Below the pieces are notes generated by a model. That model was given only the letters and a program-made list of their open reading frames with translations, did not search any database and was not told where the DNA came from. From Polyporus tsugae (lineage: Eukaryota; Basidiomycota; Agaricomycetes; Polyporales; Polyporaceae), in assembly GCA_024305745.1 (NCBI GenBank), contig JAHRBS010000007.1, positions 3,348,001 to 3,412,000 on the forward strand: 64,000 nucleotides of DNA, written 5' to 3'. Below, in pieces: positions 23,476 to 35,100 of the stretch; within the stretch, counting starts at the first letter, position 1; each line of letters begins with the position of its first letter. The position numbers were made by a program, and so were the translations under genes.

Positions 23476-26182
23476 TCAGAACAAGTCGCTCCCGGGGAAC
23501 AACTGGCTGTTCTCTGCGTCCTCCTCCTCGTCGCTCTCTAATGGCGGCTCAAGCGCGGGGACGCCCCCTCGGATGGTGCCGTCCGAGGGCCTCCGCTGGC
23601 TCAGTGGCAGCCGCGACTGCGACGCCGCGCCGAGTGCCGAGCGCACGCCAGCTTGCGATGAGTTCGGCGAGTACGGATCGTGTTGCAACAGGTAGCCCGT
23701 AGGGGGCTCCTCATCATGCTCTGAGGGCGAGTGCTCGACCTCGAACGGATCGGGCGTAAGGTCGCGTTGCAGGTGAGGCGCATGGGGGATGAGAGGTTGC
23801 TGGACGAGGGGCGGGGAAGAGGGAAGCGGCTGGCGACGATCCTGGTGCGTAGGGAGGATGGGGGCAGGTTGCGGTGCGGGACGACGCTGGGCAGGTTGCG
23901 ACTGCCTGTTCCGGTTCTCGTACTCGAACTGGCGAATACTTAGCAATGCTACAGATATAGGAGATGCACGGAGCCACTCACAGCCGAGAACACTTCATCC
24001 CGATGGCGTTCACCGACATCCTTGTCAATGCAATAGCAAATGTACAGCGTATCCGCACTGTTTGAAAGGTCAGTTTTCGCGATACGAAACAAAATGACGT
24101 GATTGCTCACGTATCCTTGACAAGCCCGATACAGAACATCCCAACAAGCGCGGTGACTCCACCGGCAAGCAAAGCCGCCGACAGCGCTGAATCTGGTGCG
24201 TTGAGGGTATGTGCAACGAAAAGATAGGTGATCAACGCGAACGGGAAGGTTAGGGTCAAAGGCGCAACCGTCAGCAGGGTGAGGGGGGCTGAACAAACAT
24301 AGTCAGAAACGTTCGGTCTAAATGGTTCAAGACGTCCAAAACACTCACGTTCAGTCTTAAACCTCCTGCGATAGTTGACGAGAGACGGATCCTCCACCGC
24401 TCCGACAAGCGCACGGGACCTCCTTGCACTCGGGAAGAACGGGTCCCCTGTCAAACCAGTGTAGATGAGCGCGTACGTGCTCAGGGAGTCTGTCGCAACC
24501 TGCAAGTAGCCCACAGCCATTCCAGCACCGATGCTCACAAACCGCATGTAGGGCGGGAGATATGCCGGCAACGCGCGCATTGCCACAATCATGAGCCCCA
24601 TCATACGAATAGCGGTTACTACGAGGGCTGAAAGGACGACAGTCCCAAAGGATGGCTGTGATGATCGCATGAGCGCCGCATGGATTGTATGCGTCGACGT
24701 AGGCGGAGGCGGAGGAAGAGCGGGGCTAGGATCCGAATAAGCACTCAACGGAGGCCACGAAATCGTGCAGAAAGAGGAGCACTCACTCGGCAAAGTACCA
24801 TGCGCCAATTACCCCTGCACAGGTCACGCGAAGCAGACCCCGCGCAACTCCCCAAGACCATAACCATACACCGATGGTTCCGGCTATTGCCCAATGTGCC
24901 CATTCCGCTACGTGCCATACGGACCTAGGAGTATTGGGATAGGTGAAGTAGCCGACCAAGAGGAGGCGGAAGGCTAGCGTGATGAACGGGATAGAAAGCA
25001 AGAGCATAGCGAGTAGGACAGCAGGCGACAAAGCCAGTAGGAAGGGATTCTCCATGAGAAGACGAGTCGTCAGGTTGAGGAGGGACGAGGCGGTGTGGAT
25101 GTCGCGGGGCAGGTTCAATAATCGCCGTCCAGTGTAAACAGCGAAGGCAAGCGGTACGAGAGAGAACAGTCGCAACCTAACCCAATGGCAATAAGTGACC
25201 CATGCATCCCATTGCGGAACGCCACTCACCCCCATGTTTCTCCCCATGTTGGCTCCGTGTTCCCGTCCCACATGAAACTCCCGATGAAGGCCCATACCGC
25301 GGATAACAGCAGCGTTGCAGGGATGAAGACCGAGGTAGCCACCATAACGGGCTTGACGAATATGCGGAGGAGGAATACATGGATATAGCATACAACAGCG
25401 CTCACGAAAGTGAGGATTGTAAGCAGCGGAACGGTGTGCAGGAGGGTGGTGTACGATCGTCGCGACGAGCTCGGTGGTGACTTCGTGAGGAACAGGATAA
25501 GGATTGATGAGACGAGGCATACGCTGACACCAGCACACCACACGGTGGTCCATGTCGAATCGTTGAACTTCCTGCGATTCCGGGGAACATATCGGGGATC
25601 CGGAAGGGAGAAGACATCTACCGGTCGCGTGCGCCCGTCTCGGGGGAGTAGAGACTCTGTTAACGACAAGGATACCGCCGTCCGTGGGGGTGGTGCGGGC
25701 TGATATGAGGTGGATTGTGGAGGTCGGGCGTGATGCGGGGACGGGGAGCGCGGATGGAGGATATCGGGAGGGGGGCCGCCGGAATCGTCTGAGGAATTCG
25801 AGGGAGACGGAGAGGGCGAACGAAGAGGAGAGGCATGCGCAAGCCATCCCTTACCTCCGTCGCCCTCTGAGACTCCAAGTAACGGTATGGATTGGGCCTG
25901 TTGCCGTGAGATTCGAGGATCGTCCTCATCCAAGCGAAGATACGGGTCCTCCTCATCCTCTGGCAAGCCTCGCCCTCTCTGAACCGTGGTCCTGCTCACG
26001 TTGCTGGCTCGCAAGTGGGGATCATCGAGGTCATCGAGATCTGCGCCGTGGTCGTTGCCTGAATGAGAGCCATTGTCGGTTGAAAACGAGTAGAAGAGGG
26101 GCTGAGAGGAGGACAGACTTGATGCTCCAGTCTGTTGCCTATTCAGAAACTGAGACGCGTAGGCCGCGAAGGAGGCCGCCAT
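23476..26182 (-). CDS. Choline transporter-like (CTL/Pns1) multi-pass membrane protein
   Basis: Six exons (26182-25230, 25176-24787, 24743-24349, 24288-24111, 24057-23982, 23928-23476) join to 814 residues. The first ~220 residues are polar, acidic and Pro/Ser-rich (DDLDDPHLRAS, RSPSPSPSNSSDD). About ten hydrophobic segments follow, for example TTVWCAGVSVCLVSSILILF, SVFIPATLLLSAVWAFIGSF and GVTALVGMFCIGLV. The family's end motif is present as DTLYICYCIDKDVGER. A ~150-residue Pro/Gln-rich cytoplasmic tail follows, with several SP/TP sites. Yeast Pns1 is at the plasma membrane; choline transport has not been established for the fungal proteins, so the substrate is open. The start at 26182 is the first ATG of the open frame. 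It is divergent from the F-box gene. Confidence 0.85.
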
Positions 26183-26790
26183 CGAGCTGTGTCTCAGAAC
26201 AGCCTAGAAGAAATGCGCCAGACTTGAGGAGGTTGGAGGGGTGAAGGGAACCAGGGAAGAAGGAACAGCAAGATCGAGGTTGAGGTGAGGGTTACGTAGA
26301 CTCTCTGAGCCTGCCACCTGCCACAGCACCAAAGACTGCCAAACTGACTCGCTTCGCCGCGGGAGCCCGTTGCTCAACGGTTCCTCCTCGACCCCATTTC
26401 GTTGACCACCGTTATATATACAATAGACTTTTGATTGCCATTGATATGAGCATCCATCGTCATGAACGGCCACCGTGACCCGGAGGACGGTACGTACGGC
26501 CCAGGCTCGAATCCACACGCTGCGACCACGCGCTTGTCGCCCGGCATCATCCAGTTCAATGACAGTCCCTGTCCCCCCCCCCCCCCGCCCTGTTTCAAGT
26601 AGGCTTTTAGCCGCGTCCACTTCACACTGCGCGGACCCGGATGCGCATATATATGCGCTAGACCTCCCGTTCCAACCCACCTGCTTACCCCCATTTTTCA
26701 TCCTAATTGTCGCCTGCCACTACACCTTCTCGCGGTCGTTTCTCAACCTGACCAGTGTGCCAGTACTACCCTCGGTGATCCGACACCATC
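26183..26790. promoter_or_regulatory. Divergent promoter region with a 14-C tract
   Basis: 608 bp between opposite start codons (26182 minus, 26791 plus). An uninterrupted run of 14 C lies at 26573-26586. TATATATA-like sequence occurs near 26412 and 26648; either could serve as a core element. Confidence 0.5.
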
Positions 26791-28424
26791 ATGCTTCCTC
26801 AACGGCAGCTATGGAACGACGACATACTCCGCGAGATACTCGAATACTTGGCCCCAGCTTCCTTTCCGTTCGAGAAGGTTGACGACCCTGGCCTAATTGC
26901 GCTCGCGAGATGTGCAAGAGCAAGCCCGGACCTCTTCGAGTTCGCCGTCGACGTCCTCTGGCGCCAGGTCGATTCTCTGACTGTCGTTTTCAATGTGCTG
27001 TCACCTGCGTTCCGGAGGTCGAAGGAGAAGGACAATGTGAATGTCTACGTATGTCAATTCCCTTGCATCGTCGCGCGTTGATAGAGAACGGGGCAAAATA
27101 GGCATTGGCGGGAAGCGTCCCTGAGGAGTCGTACTCTCGTCTGCAATACTACACCACGCGTATCTGCAAGCTATCCCATCGTGCAGACCTGCACAGGATC
27201 CAACCGGTTGCATTCTCGATGATCCACAGTCATTTGGAAGGCGAACCACTGCTTCCAAGTCTTCAGGTTCTTCATTGGTCGCAAAGAACCCCCACAGACG
27301 TCCTCGAAATACTCAATGTCGTTTCCCCTTCTCTTCGAGAACTGTGTATCGCTGGTCTCAGTGAGGGAGGGCTCGTCCCGCCCACAATCGCAGCATCAAC
27401 CGCAAGCTGTGTCTTCAGCCGCTTCATCCACGACCTGAGTACGGCCGCCCCCTCCCTCGAGCTCCTGACATTGTCAGGAAATATCCACTCATCGTCCATC
27501 GTCTGCCTCGGCGACCTCGCAAAGCTGAAGTCCCTCAGCATCATCAACTTCGCACACCACGGCTTCGGCTCCGGCTACCTCCCCGTCCTCCGCTCCTGCG
27601 CCGCCTTCCCCCTCCAAGAGTTCGGGATTAACCTGACCGATGACGAAGCATTCGACGGCGACGTCACCGGCTTCCACTCCCTCCGCACGCTGCGCGTCCA
27701 CGGCACGCTCTCGCTTGTCACCCGCTTCCTCTCGCACGTCTCGTCCGACGAGCTCACCTCCTTCGGCGCCTTCGTCCCACGCCCGGACCGCTGGGAGGAC
27801 TACCGCAGGTGCCTCAGAGTCCTCTGCACTCGCTTTGGCTCCTCCCTGCGCTCGGTGCGTCTCTCCGGCTCCTGGACGGGGAATATGGCGTCCCTCGCGC
27901 GGCCCATCGACACGCTCGCCCCGCTGCTCGCCCTGCGCCAGCTCGAGGAGGTCTGCATCATCTCCGGGACGGGCGTCGCACTGTCCCTCTGCCCCGACGG
28001 CGTCCTCACGTTCGCCAAGGCGTGGCCGAGCCTGCGCGACTTCCGCCTGCTGTACCAGCCCGTCCCCAATGGGCTGCCCATCGACGCGCTTGGGGCGTTC
28101 GTCGAGCACTGCCCGCAGCTGCAGACGCTATGGCTCGCATCGGTCGACTTCCGGGGTATCAAGAAGCGCGAGCTCGATGCGTGTCCGAAGGCGTCGAACC
28201 ACGGGCTCAAGCAGGTGTGGCTGGCCGGAGACGTGCCGAAGGCGGACGGGAGACGGGTGGCGGAGTTCGTTGATAGGATGTTCCCGCACGTTGAACTCAA
28301 GCCCGTCGACTACCCGTGGCATTCGTCCAGGAATCCGGAGAGTTGGAAGGGTGTATTGGAGAGCCTGAAGGAGGTGAAAGCGGAGAGGATGGGTTCCTCG
28401 TCCGTATTGCAGACAGCGCAGTAA
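26791..28424 (+). CDS. F-box/leucine-rich-repeat-like protein
   Basis: Two exons (26791-27048, 27102-28424) give 526 residues. The N-terminus LWNDDILREILEYLAPAS is an F-box-like helix pair. The rest has irregular leucine-rich repeats spaced 25-35 residues (LPSLQVLHWSQ, SPSLRELCIAGL, APSLELLTLSGN, LAKLKSLSIINF, FHSLRTLRVHG, WPSLRDFRLLY, CPQLQTLWLASV). Such proteins usually recruit substrates to SCF ubiquitin ligases, and Agaricomycetes have very many of them. It does not share the C-terminal RVPVYLIP signature of the three F-box-like genes further right. Codon use in the 3' half is very GC-rich, like the neighbouring glycosyltransferase. Substrate unknown. Confidence 0.75.
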
Positions 28425-29220
28425 GCTACGATAGAATGGTGCGTCTCTTCTTCATAGGCGCTCCTCGTTATACTCGTTCCGTAATATTCTGATACGCCGA
28501 TCCTTGCAGTGCGTCGTCCACCGCTCCCGTTCCGTCTATTCTTAGATCCAATATAGTCCAATGATGCATGTCTGGACATGTCCTTTCTCATGAAGTGGCA
28601 GACCTACGGTACATACACAGCACTAATCTCTCTACTTCTAAAATCCCTTCAATCGCAGGTAAAACATCGCAAAACACTCACTTTCCATCCCATCCACCGC
28701 ATATAGCCCACATCCCCTCTGATCTCCGCACTCCTTACTCTCTTTTTTCCTTGCCCCCAGCATCCCCCCACCTCTATCTTCCGAATTCCATTCCACGCCC
28801 TGTTGTTGTTCATATGGTTTTAACTCTTACACGTACGTCTCACATAATACTCTGTGTCACTGTTCCCACTGCCTGGTCGCTGTGTTGTCGCGCTATGGTC
28901 GCATTGCTGCTGTGCTGCTGCTATCCTAGTCTATCTAACAGGAATTCATCCGTCCGTTGCGGTTATCATTATGTACACTATTAACCGTCCTTGAAGAGCA
29001 AGACCCACCGGCATCCGCTAACAGTAAAATGGACGTAGAAGTGCGACAAGACGTGTTCCGTGTATCCATGATACACCATGCGGTGGGGGTAAGTGCTCGT
29101 TAACGATATTATCCACACGTATACGATAACATTGACGACATACAGAGCGTATGAGACGAGAGTAGAGTCGGAATAAAGCTTACAGAAAGTCCATCCCGAA
29201 ATCCCCTGGTGCGTCCGTCT
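28425..29220. other. Convergent intergenic region
   Basis: 800 bp between the F-box stop and the GT8 stop. A/T-richer than the flanking genes; no gene seen. Confidence 0.4.
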
Positions 29221-30464
29221 TTATGTGATACGTTGTCCGGGCTTGTCCGACAGCGCCATGCAAGCGTCGAGCTTCCGGCCGTACGTCGTGTACGTCTCAT
29301 GCCACGCCTGCGCCCACGCCTCCATCTCCTCCACGAACACCCCGCCGTCCTCCGACCCCCTCCGCCTTGCGTTCGCCTCGAGCTCTCCCATCGGCACGAG
29401 CGCGTAGTTTTTGTTGTCCCGCGTGAACGGCTTCACCATCGTGTAGTGGATGACGCGGATCTCGTCGCTCATCCCCTCCCACAGCTTCGGCGAGCGCGCC
29501 TTGATCGCGAGGTTCGCGTTGTACGCGTACGGGAGCCGCGCGACGTCCTTGGCAAAGAACGTGTTGAGGAACGCCTGCTCCGCCTCGTGGCGGCCGTACT
29601 CCGCCTCGGGGATCCTCCTCAGCATCTCGCGGAACACCGCGGCGCTCGGCCGCAGGAAGAGCACGCCCGCGTTGAAGCCGAGCACGAACCCGCGCCGGTC
29701 CGTGTAGACGTCGCCCGTGGCCGCGATGGGGTATGGGAGCGTGAAGAGCTCGTCGAAGTTGCGCAGGACGAGCGTGTCCGCGTCGAGGTAGACGACGCCC
29801 CGCGCGCCGAGCTGCTCTCCGACCTCCCACAGGCGGAGCTTCGTGTACTGGTCAATGAAGTGCGGGTAGATGCCCTCGCCGCCTCCGGGTGGCGCGATGC
29901 GCGCCACGGGGTGCGGGTGGAAGCCGGTGGCGGAGGCAATGCAGATCCCACGCGGGGAGACCTGCTCCGGGATGTAGAGCATAATCCGGCGTGCGGTCGT
30001 GTTCGCGCGGGCGAGGGACGCGCCGAGGGCGGCGACGGCGGTGGCGAACTCGTCCGTGAAGAACGATGTCGCGATCATGTTCTGGTGCCCGTCGAGTGCC
30101 AGGTGCGGGTCGCGCAGTCCGTTCTGGTCCACGAGCGGAATGTTGTGTCTGGCGGGAGACGTCACGGTCAGTCAGGCACAAACGAAGACGGATTGTCATG
30201 AGGGGACATGGCATGGAGAAGGGGGATACCACGTGTTGTGACGCTTCACTGTGCATGTCGGAACGTCGCGGGGTGCGGGATAGTATGACGGACTCACAGT
30301 GGTGACCAGCACGAAAACAACGACGGTCGCGGGAGGTTGAGAATGTACTGTACCACGAAGAGGACGTTCAGCCCGAGCGACAAAATCCCAACTCGCGTCC
30401 AAAATCCCCATTCTGACGGCCGGTCCAATCCACACTCATGCAGCTTCCATCGTAGCCGCACCAT
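29221..30464 (-). CDS. GT8-family glycosyltransferase, type II membrane protein
   Basis: Two exons (30464-30298 and 30148-29221) give 364 residues. A short basic N-terminus (MVRLRWKLHECG) precedes one hydrophobic anchor (VGILSLGLNVLFVVQYIL, about residues 26-43), a Golgi/ER type II topology. The lumenal domain begins QNMIATSFFTDEFATAVAAL. It contains the metal/UDP-sugar DxD motif in GVVYLDADTLVLRNFDEL, then GFNAGVLFLRPS, HEAEQAFLNTFFA and the late IRVIHYTMVKPF, the order seen in glycogenin/galactinol-synthase-like GT8 enzymes. The membrane anchor argues against cytosolic glycogenin. It probably transfers a sugar (glucose, galactose or GlcNAc) in the secretory pathway; the acceptor is unknown. 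Confidence 0.85.
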
Positions 30465-30778
30465 TGTCGTCTGCGTCCACCACCACCGTCGACGACGGAA
30501 GAGTCGTAAAAAAGTGTGGTGCAGTCAGAGTCCAGAGCCTTTTGCCCGTAGTCGTGTCCGTAAGCGTGGCCGAACGTGAGGAGTATATGGGTGGCAAAGG
30601 TGTGTCCGAAACTTGAGGAGATGCAGGGGCGGGGAGAGGAGCGGGAAGGGGTGTGGGGGGAGGGATTAAGATTGGAGGACATTGACGTGGAGTGGAGGAT
30701 ATGTTGTGTATATGCTATGATTCCGGACGGCGAACCCAAGATCATTGTGCCGTGGCAGATGGGGCGGTTATCGCCGTG

Positions 30779-30797
30779 CTTCAACTTGAAGTTGAAG
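30779..30797. repeat. Perfect inverted repeat, 9+1+9
   Basis: CTTCAACTT-G-AAGTTGAAG is an exact palindrome around a single central base. It is followed 23 bp later by a second, GC-rich hairpin. Confidence 0.85.
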
Positions 30798-30820
30798 TGT
30801 GGGGGTCAGATCCCGACGCC

Positions 30821-30845
30821 ATCGGGGCATCCCTTATGCCCCGAT
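30821..30845. repeat. Perfect 10-bp hairpin with 5-nt loop
   Basis: ATCGGGGCAT, loop CCCTT, ATGCCCCGAT. All ten pairs are Watson-Crick. Confidence 0.85.
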
Positions 30846-30940
30846 ACTAGGTCTAATCTCTAGACGTGCAGTCAGTCTTTAAATTGTGGTGGGGAGGCAG
30901 GGTCTGCCTCAGCGAAAGAGGGCTTGGAGCCATTGAGGAG

Positions 30941-30968
30941 TAAGGATATATGGCTAAGGATATATGGC
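30941..30968. repeat. 14-bp exact tandem duplication
   Basis: TAAGGATATATGGC occurs twice head to tail. Confidence 0.85.
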
Positions 30969-31599
30969 TAACAAATGCACAATTTACAATTTGGGACGAG
31001 CACCGCTGATCGCGCCAAATCCGTCAATAAGAGGCGCCTACTGCCGCTAGCTGAGCTCAATCGAATTATTTCCCAGCTCGAAAGATAGTAGACCGAGACG
31101 TATCGAGGTGAATCTTTGCCAAACTCCTTGACACGTACTAGTAGACAAACGAGGAGGCTTCTGCAGTTTCAGTTCAAATGGAACAGCACTGCCCTCGTGC
31201 GTGTGGGCGAGGGGCTTGCGGCGGACCATCTGCAAGCAGCTGCCATGTTTCTTGTCCGCCGACTGCACCAGACTCGCTCCTCTTGTCCCAGTTCCCGTGG
31301 ATATTGTATCCTCACGGTCGCAGTGCCAGTCGTCTCTGGTTATATCGTTGGTTTGCCAAATATCTGGGAGCCTGGCGAGGAAGAAGCTCGGAGTTGAATG
31401 TCTTCAGGTCTCCGGGCCGGAATGCCTCTCGGCGCTGAGCGTTACCTGGTGCGCGCGCTTCCGGGCATTTCCGTTCGTTTCCGACAGAGCCTGCAATTGC
31501 TTGACACAGGTGCCCTAATCATCTTCATCTTGTCCTGTCAATTCGGTCACCAACGCTATGTTATGCTCATACTTAGCATCTCTTTTGCTCGATTATTGT

Positions 31600-32163
31600 C
31601 AAGGTCCCCAAAATTGTCAAGAACTCGGAAATCCTTCTGGCAGGCACCCGCTACGTCGACACGTACGGCTGGGGATCTCGTCTGGCATATCCATCTCGTG
31701 CGTGTCTCCAAGAGATGGAAACAATCCATGGAACCACTCCGTATTTCCGATGCTTGAGCATTCCGTAAGTCGTTGCTCTCCAACTCTCTAAACCTGATCA
31801 CCGTTGCTCCTCGCTTGTAGACTTCGCCTACCACGAGGGCGACCTTGTTCAGGCTGTCGTGCCTGCGCCCTGTTGTCCCTTGTGCTCTTCCGAAGTCCAT
31901 GGAATTTCCGTCGGTTCAACGTTCAACGTTGCAAGATCCATGTGAGTCCCTTGCCCCTACATACCGACGATAGCCCGGTCTCGTCTCGTCTCCTCCACGC
32001 ACGCAGAGACGCCTGTCGTCCGACGTCTTCGGGGTCCCTGTGTCATATGTCGGAATATAATATATGCTGGCATTGCTTCCGACGAATCGTGGCGCGTATC
32101 ATATGCTTTGCAACATGCATATCACTGCAAAGAAAACATCGTTTCGTTGCAGCGGAAGGGTGA
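31600..32163 (+). pseudogene. Possible relic or lineage-specific multi-exon gene, unknown product
   Basis: Two adjacent stretches have complete fungal intron grammar: 31765-31820 (GTAAGT...CTAAAC...TTGTAG) and 31942-32006 (GTGAGT...ACGCAG). The 121-nt piece between them is open (CCPLCSSEVHG) and joins in frame to a third piece ending at the stop 32161-32163. The matching frame upstream reads RVSKRWKQSMEPLRISDA and is then interrupted by TGA just before the first intron. I recognise no family, although the KRW segment is faintly F-box-like. It may be a broken gene or chance; very uncertain. Confidence 0.2.
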
Positions 32164-35100
32164 TCCTGGAAATGGCCAGTTTTCCGCAAACCTCTTTGAG
32201 ATGGGAAAGACTTCTGGAAGAGGAAATTCCTCTACGAGGAAAGGCGACGATATCTTCCGTCCACAAGGAAAGGCATGGTCACCCGCCTTTGTCGAACAAA
32301 TTCCCCCAGTCGGAAAGATTTAGGAAATGCTGTTCACTTCCAAAGTCTTCCGTGCTTGGAGAAAAAGTGATTTCTTTGCTGTGTATGAATGCCGTCTGAC
32401 TTCAAACTCGAGCAATAAGTGCCATGTCCACCAACTCCGCCATCCTTCTCTCTCTTTTGTGTTTAGACCATGTGGACGTGCCCGTGGTTGCGATCGCGAG
32501 CATGTTTTGTCTGCGCACTGCCGTGTTCCGAAACGCGACCCCCTCACAGAAGTCTCCGCACCAGCGCGAGATCGATCGATCGCAAAGCTTGCAAGTCAAC
32601 CTGAGACATGTATTTTCGGCATTCAATCAAGACGCCATATCCGGACGGAACGGCACCCACACATGCATGCACTCGGACTTGCTTTCTCGCTCTTCCTTTC
32701 GACGTTCAACGGGTACGGTATTCCGATGTTTCCTATCCTTGCCCTCCGCTTACCTCCGCCTTTCCTCCGAATCCTAACAACAAACACATGGACGTCGCAC
32801 CCTAGGCATGTCCGCATCCATTAATGCGCCGAAACCCCGGACGGCCATCGATCAGGTCGCGGAAATGGTTCAGATATGCGCACGCATCCACGAATCGGAG
32901 CCCCAACTAAAGACAAAGAAGAGATACGCGTGTGTTAAGTGCGTACAGCACTTTATATACAACCCTATAGCGTCACCCAGCTGACCCGACCAACGTGCAC
33001 AGCGCAGTCACGGTCTCTATGACCAGGCACGGCACCCTGCCCGAGACTTGTCAGCACGTTACACTCATGGTCCGCTTACCCCAGTCCACTTACCGCAATG
33101 GTCGCCCAGCCGAGGACGTCGAGTTCGGTACCTACTTCTCAGCGGAACGCGTGAGAGCGCGATAGCGTCAGCCTCACCCGAAAGGACTGTAGGTGCGTGA
33201 TCCTCTGTGCTATTGCGTCGGTACATTTCTAGTAAGCATGAACGCCTTTTCGGACGGATGCTGAGAACATCGCTGCATGCCGTATTGCGCAATACGCATG
33301 AAGCTAGCTACTACAGTACTAGCTATAGTTGGCCCATCTAGCTGTTGAGTTCGAGGTCAGCGCCTCGCCTCGAGGACTTATCACGACGCGACCTCGACAC
33401 TGCAATTACTCTTGGACCGTCAGAGGGCCATCGTAGAATGCTGGGTACTGGTGTAAGCGGAGTAAGGGGGTTGCGTCACGGTGGCGCAGGAAACCAGAGC
33501 TGGGGGCTGGAGCGAGGGCGGTCTAGAACGCGTCGCCCTGGGCATTCTCAGTTTGGCAAGTCGGGGGCCAAGTTCGAGCACAGATGCCCGCGAACTGCGA
33601 TGTTAGGTTGTTGGACTGGGAGCATGGTCGTGTACGGCTCTCGGGCCCATGGGGATATTCAGGTGAAGGGCTGTGAAGCTCAAGCTCCGGAGGCGTTGAT
33701 AAGTAGGATGGACTGCGTTGCCAACTTGAGAAGAGCGACACCGGCGCGGAATCGGTGAAAGGATGGCCACCAGTCCTGACCGGAGGGGTTGGCTGCAGCC
33801 TGCAGCGACCTTCGCGCACTGGGTCCATGGCCGTGAGGCTGGGCACCGCGGTAGAACGAGCCCGTTCAGGATAGCACTTAGGCTGTTGTCCGTGGGAACG
33901 CCGGGCAGGTCAGTGGGAGGCTCGGGCACCTTCGGATGAGAAGTTGTAGACATGGCACTAGTCACGAGTGGAGAGCGTGCCCGCGAAGGATGACTGCGCT
34001 GTCTGCTTGTTGGTAATCGTGTAGCCTTCGCTGAGGCGATGTGAGTGGAGGATAGCGTAGCCGGGTCCCGCGGCTTCCAGCCAAGGCCCGAAGGTTGAGG
34101 TTCCAATTGTACCATATATAACGCATTCGATGCGGGAAATCTAGGCCAGATTGCATCATGTGAGTGGGGTCAGATTATGACGGCTCGAAAGGGTTGAAAA
34201 GAAATGCCTATATCCGGTACAGGATGTGGAGATGGAGTCACAGCGTGAGGATGCGTGCGCGGGGCACTAAGAATATTTATGCAACAGGTTGCGTGGGCAA
34301 GCATGAGCTGTCATTGACGTCAGGCCTCATGCAAATATGCATAGGGAAGACTGTAAATGACGGGGATCTGTCGTCTTCTGGGAGCTGGGAGCAATCCTGA
34401 GAACCTAGTGGGCCAGCAAAGGACCGGCGCGGGGAGTAGGACGTTTGGTCCTCAAAAGAAAACACAGAGAGTACGGGCGAGAGAGACCTCCCTGCAGGCA
34501 GTGACGTCACGCGTCGCGCTTCAATGACGACACACGTTTCTCCTGGATGCGTCTCTTCGCTCTTCCTCCGCGACTGTAGGTTAGCGTTCGGTCAGCGCGA
34601 GCTAGGATCAATCCATAGGGTGCGTACCGAGTCTGGGGCAATCACACAGGCATATCCGCACTCGGGACAACTTCATCCTGCCAGTTCCCACCTGCGATCA
34701 CCCTAAGCGTATGACTGTATCGATCGTATACAACCTGCATAAGCATCCGCTCACCTGCGCTTTGTAGTTCTCCCGGCGCCATCAAGCATATTACCCGAAA
34801 TTCGAATGTCGTCGCTAGTCTAAACCCGAGCGTCCCGCCCGCAGCCCTGGAACCCGAGCCGTACGAAGCGCGTTCCCAACTGGACCCATCTGGGCTACTG
34901 ACATCTCCAAGACGATGACACAGATCCTTCGTTCGCCTCCTGCAAATGCGGTGTCCTTCGTTCGACATTGAAACGTGTTGACTGAGTTACATAACCCCAC
35001 AAGCACGTTAGCCGAGCGGGGCTTTCCAACCATCCACCGAGCAGTTGACAAAAAGAAGAAGCAGAACGCCATCAAACGACGACGATGATTGAGCTCTGAG

